Program-made: the position numbers and the translations under genes
Assembly (NCBI GenBank): GCA_002311925.1
Contig: DCAK01000045.1
Location: 2,131 to 11,506 of the forward strand
Length of the DNA: 9,376 nucleotides
Reading direction: 5' to 3'
Source of the DNA: Planctomycetes bacterium UBA1135
GTDB lineage: Bacteria; Planctomycetota; UBA1135
Notes under the pieces: generated by a model
What the model saw: only the letters and a program-made list of their open reading frames with translations
Told to the model about the DNA's origin: nothing
The model's database searches: none
Part shown: in pieces, positions 7,295-9,376 of the stretch
How the letters are laid out: each line of letters begins with the position of its first letter
Position numbering within the stretch: the stretch's first letter is position 1

Positions 7295-7314
7295 CGGTTC
7301 AGTCGCGGGAACCG
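7295..7314. terminator. Weak inverted repeat at the convergent gene ends (possible bidirectional terminator)
   Basis: CGGTTC (7295-7300) pairs with GAACCG (7309-7314) around an eight-base loop. It spans the stop codon of the minus-strand SPFH gene and lies 3 nt after the antiporter stop. A second small stem, CCCTT (7266-7270) with AAGGG (7274-7278), sits in the antiporter's last codons. Neither is followed by a T-tract on either strand, so this may be chance or part of Rho-dependent ending. No other terminator candidate exists between the convergent operons. Confidence 0.22.
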
Positions 7315-8366
7315 ACCAGCAACTTCACCATCTGGCCCAAGTCGAGCAGCATCGGAACCGCTGGGTTCTGGCTGTCCAACACCACGGTGGGCATCCGAAG
7401 ATTGGCCGCGGCTTCCAGGGCCAAAAGTACATCTCCGCCTTCAGTGGACAGGGCCGCCGACCTCAATTCATTCCGAAGAGCGTCGGCCTTCTCAACCGCC
7501 AATTGACCGTTCGCCATGAGGATGACCTTTTCAGCCTCGCCTTCTGCCCGGGTCCTTGCCGAATAGACTTCGGCCTCGGCATCGATTTCGGCGATGAGCA
7601 CCTGGTAGTGCGACCTTTCCTCCTGAACCGTCTTCTCCCAAGTCTGGGTCAGCTTGAGCTCGGCGGCGACGATTTGCCGCTCGATGAGATTGACCGTCTT
7701 TTCCTCCTCCGCCTGCAGGGTCAGGGCCTCGTCAAGATTGGCCTTCTGGCGCAGGTACTGCTTTTCCTGAAGCTTGACCTCGTACTGGGGCTGGAAACCG
7801 ATGCGACGGATGAGAATATTCTCGGCGACCACGTAGAAGTCAGCCAAGGATTCATTGAGAACGGGAAGGGTCTCCTGGGCCCGCGAAATCCGAGCGTCGG
7901 TGTCCTGGAGGTCCTCGGAGGTGAGCTTGGCCAATTCGGCCCGCAAGACTCCCTGGACGCGACCGCGCACCAGCTCCCGGTAACTCAGAAGGTAACCATC
8001 CTGGACGATGCGATGGGCTTCTCCGTCCAGGATGCGGTAGGGAACGGAAATCTCAACATCCACCAGGTTGTTGTCGGTGGTCCGCAGCTGGAGGGGTTGA
8101 TTCCAATCCTCGATGTCGCTGGTTCTTCCCAGCGACCTCGACGCGGTGAAGTGGAGGAAGTGGGTTTTCCGGGGAAGGAAGTACCACTTGTGGTAACCGG
8201 TGACTCCCAGGTGGAAGCCGGTCCGGTAGTCGACCGGGACGATTCCCGCCCCTCCGACGCTGATCTGCTTCACCCCGATGAATGCAGGTGGAACCCGTTT
8301 CATCAGAAGGGACAGCACCAACGGAATCCCGACCAGGAGGGCAAGGACCAGGGCGAGCCGCCTCAT
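7299..8366 (-). CDS. SPFH/band-7 (stomatin/prohibitin/HflC-like) membrane-anchored protein
   Basis: The 355-residue protein starts with a basic dipeptide and one hydrophobic helix (about 4-22) that should anchor it in the inner membrane. A band-7 domain follows (about 27-190), with FIGVKQISVGG (29-39), YRTGFHLGV (47-55), LRTTDNNLVDVEISVPYRI (94-112) and VRGRVQGVLRAELAKLT (133-149), the segment typical of SPFH folds. From about 195 to 300 is a charged helical region rich in Glu, Lys, Arg and Ala, including RTRAEGEAEKVILMANGQ (271-288), as in flotillin and HflC coiled coils. The C-terminus returns to hydrophobic residues (LLDLGQMVKLLVG, 340-352). Family members form ring or cage assemblies that organise membranes or control proteases, but the exact role here is unknown. 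ATG 8366 overlaps the upstream stop (ATGA) and has a strong GGAGG 9 nt upstream. It converges on the antiporter with 7 bases between stops. Confidence 0.85.
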   Translation of the reverse strand: MRRLALVLALLVGIPLVLSLLMKRVPPAFIGVKQISVGGAGIVPVDYRTGFHLGVTGYHKWYFLPRKTHFLHFTASRSLGRTSDIEDWNQPLQLRTTDNNLVDVEISVPYRILDGEAHRIVQDGYLLSYRELVRGRVQGVLRAELAKLTSEDLQDTDARISRAQETLPVLNESLADFYVVAENILIRRIGFQPQYEVKLQEKQYLRQKANLDEALTLQAEEEKTVNLIERQIVAAELKLTQTWEKTVQEERSHYQVLIAEIDAEAEVYSARTRAEGEAEKVILMANGQLAVEKADALRNELRSAALSTEGGDVLLALEAAANLRMPTVVLDSQNPAVPMLLDLGQMVKLLVGSRD

Positions 8367-9376
8367 GGTTTCGTTCCTCCAACGGCTGGGACGGCGCCCA
8401 GGTGCTCGATGCGAATCGGCGCCGGGTCGCGCCGATAGGGCACGACTTCGAAGCGGATTTCAGCCCACTTTTTCGCCAAGGCTTCCCGAACCAGGAAATC
8501 ACCGCTGACGGCGAGGGCCGCAACCCGGGCAATGAGGCCCTCCGCATCCTTGCGCGCCTTTTCAACCAGGCCACGGGCTTCTTCGAGCAGCCTTTGCTCG
8601 GCCGCCGTGCCGGCGGCCACCTGGCCGATGCGCCAAGCGTCGGCATCCTTGGTCAACCGCACGGCGTCCTTTTCGGCGATGATGCGAGCGGCCTCCATCT
8701 CACCCTTGAGCAATTCGAATTCGGTGGCCTTGTCCCTTTCCACCGAGGCTAGGCGCCGTTCGCGTTCGCGTTGAAGCTGGAAAGCCTTTTCCTTCAGCTT
8801 TTCGACCTCCTGGTTGGCGACCTTGCGATCCTCGATGGCCTGCTCGTAGCGGTCCTCGAACTTGGGTTTGGGGGTGATGATTTGGCGAATCTCCACCCCG
8901 TGGGGCTGGAGCATGGCGTTGAGCCGGTCCTTGGCCACCTGGGTCGCATCCCCGTAGTTGCTGGGGTCGGCGACCTCCTCGGCGGAATAGCGCCCGAATT
9001 CGTCCCGCAGGACCGAACGGGCGTAAGTGCGCACCCAGTTGCGCTTGAAATCCTCCTTGGCGCCGGAGTCGTGGAGAACCACCCCCGCCTTGGAAGCGAG
9101 CAGAAGGTATTGAATCTCCAGCCTCTCGAACCAGAAGTTGGAACCGTCCTTGGCTCGAACGGTCAGCTTGCGCACATGATTGGAATCCCGGTCGCGGTCG
9201 CCCTCCATCACAAATTCCTGGGTCGAACGGTCGAACTTGAAGGCCTGCTGGATGAAAGGCACGAAAATCCGGAACCCGGGTTGAGCCAGGACTTCCTGAG
9301 TTCCGCTCACATAGTTGACGATGACCACGACCTCGCGGTCGCTTACCTCGATGATTCCGCCCTGGCCGGAAAGAAT
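8363..9376 (-). CDS. SPFH/band-7 protein, 5' end beyond the window (partner of the downstream SPFH gene)
   Basis: The frame is open from the right edge to TGA at 8365-8363, giving 337 visible residues. The first visible residues (ILSGQGGIIEVSDREVVVI) are already inside a mature protein, so the true start, and probably a membrane anchor, lie outside. A GTG at 9328 is not the likely start because the frame continues upstream with family-like sequence. The band-7 part (about visible 10-170) includes LAQPGFRIFVPFIQQAFKFD (30-49), LTVRAKDGSNFWFERLEIQY (71-90) and VRTYARSVLRDEFGRYSAEE (115-134). A long charged helix follows (about 175-285, with EKLKEKAFQLQRERERRLAS at 192-211), then a short Pro-rich tail. 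It resembles HflK/prohibitin-type proteins. The 4-nt overlap with the next SPFH gene suggests a one-to-one hetero-oligomer, as for HflK with HflC. No FtsH, NfeD or other partner is visible. Confidence 0.82.
   Translation of the reverse strand: MLSGQGGIIEVSDREVVVIVNYVSGTQEVLAQPGFRIFVPFIQQAFKFDRSTQEFVMEGDRDRDSNHVRKLTVRAKDGSNFWFERLEIQYLLLASKAGVVLHDSGAKEDFKRNWVRTYARSVLRDEFGRYSAEEVADPSNYGDATQVAKDRLNAMLQPHGVEIRQIITPKPKFEDRYEQAIEDRKVANQEVEKLKEKAFQLQRERERRLASVERDKATEFELLKGEMEAARIIAEKDAVRLTKDADAWRIGQVAAGTAAEQRLLEEARGLVEKARKDAEGLIARVAALAVSGDFLVREALAKKWAEIRFEVVPYRRDPAPIRIEHLGAVPAVGGTKP

Noticed and set aside
7071..8438. A 455-codon plus-strand open frame opposite the SPFH genes
   Set aside because: It starts inside the antiporter in another frame and mirrors the SPFH coding strand; the minus-strand proteins show clear domains and ribosome sites.
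1..9376. Search for tRNA/rRNA genes, CRISPR arrays, insertion sequences, long direct repeats and defence-type gene sets
   Set aside because: None was seen by eye. The window is almost fully occupied by intact housekeeping genes, with no transposase, integrase or repeat array.

Overview
This is a GC-rich, tightly packed bacterial chromosome segment. The proteins suggest a Gram-negative-type bacterium that uses the selenocysteine pathway. I could not fix the phylum from sequence alone: Acidobacteriota is only a guess, and nothing in the window looks plasmid-, phage- or transposon-borne.

Layout. (1) Positions 1-270, minus strand: the first 90 codons of selA (selenocysteine synthase), cut by the left edge. 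(2) Positions 271-464: a divergent intergenic region. It holds a terminator-like hairpin read on the minus strand, two -10-like hexamers placed unusually close to the flanking start codons, and a doubtful 30-codon minus-strand ORF. (3) Positions 465-7291, plus strand: four genes with almost no space between them, recJ, a YqaA-type VTT/DedA membrane protein, polA, and a CPA-type cation:proton antiporter with a C-terminal CBS pair. The junctions are a 1-nt overlap, a 4-nt overlap and a 1-nt gap, so this is very probably one transcriptional unit with translational coupling. (4) Positions 7299-9376, minus strand: two SPFH/band-7 genes overlapping by 4 nt. The upstream one runs off the right edge, so its N-terminus is missing. 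They converge on the antiporter with 7 bases between the stop codons.

How the genes may work together. RecJ (5'-3' single-strand exonuclease) and PolA (gap filling, nick translation, proofreading) are natural partners in excision repair and recombination, and both look complete and catalytically competent. The two membrane proteins in the same operon have no obvious repair role. The antiporter is notable because its predicted fifth membrane segment has Ser-Asn where many relatives have an Asp pair, so it may not be a conventional exchanger. The SPFH pair probably forms a hetero-oligomeric membrane-associated assembly. No FtsH-type protease or NfeD partner is visible beside it.

Most of the window is ordinary housekeeping sequence. 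I see no clear novel multi-gene system. The points most worth a second look are the antiporter substitution, the SPFH pair, and the selA/recJ divergent region.
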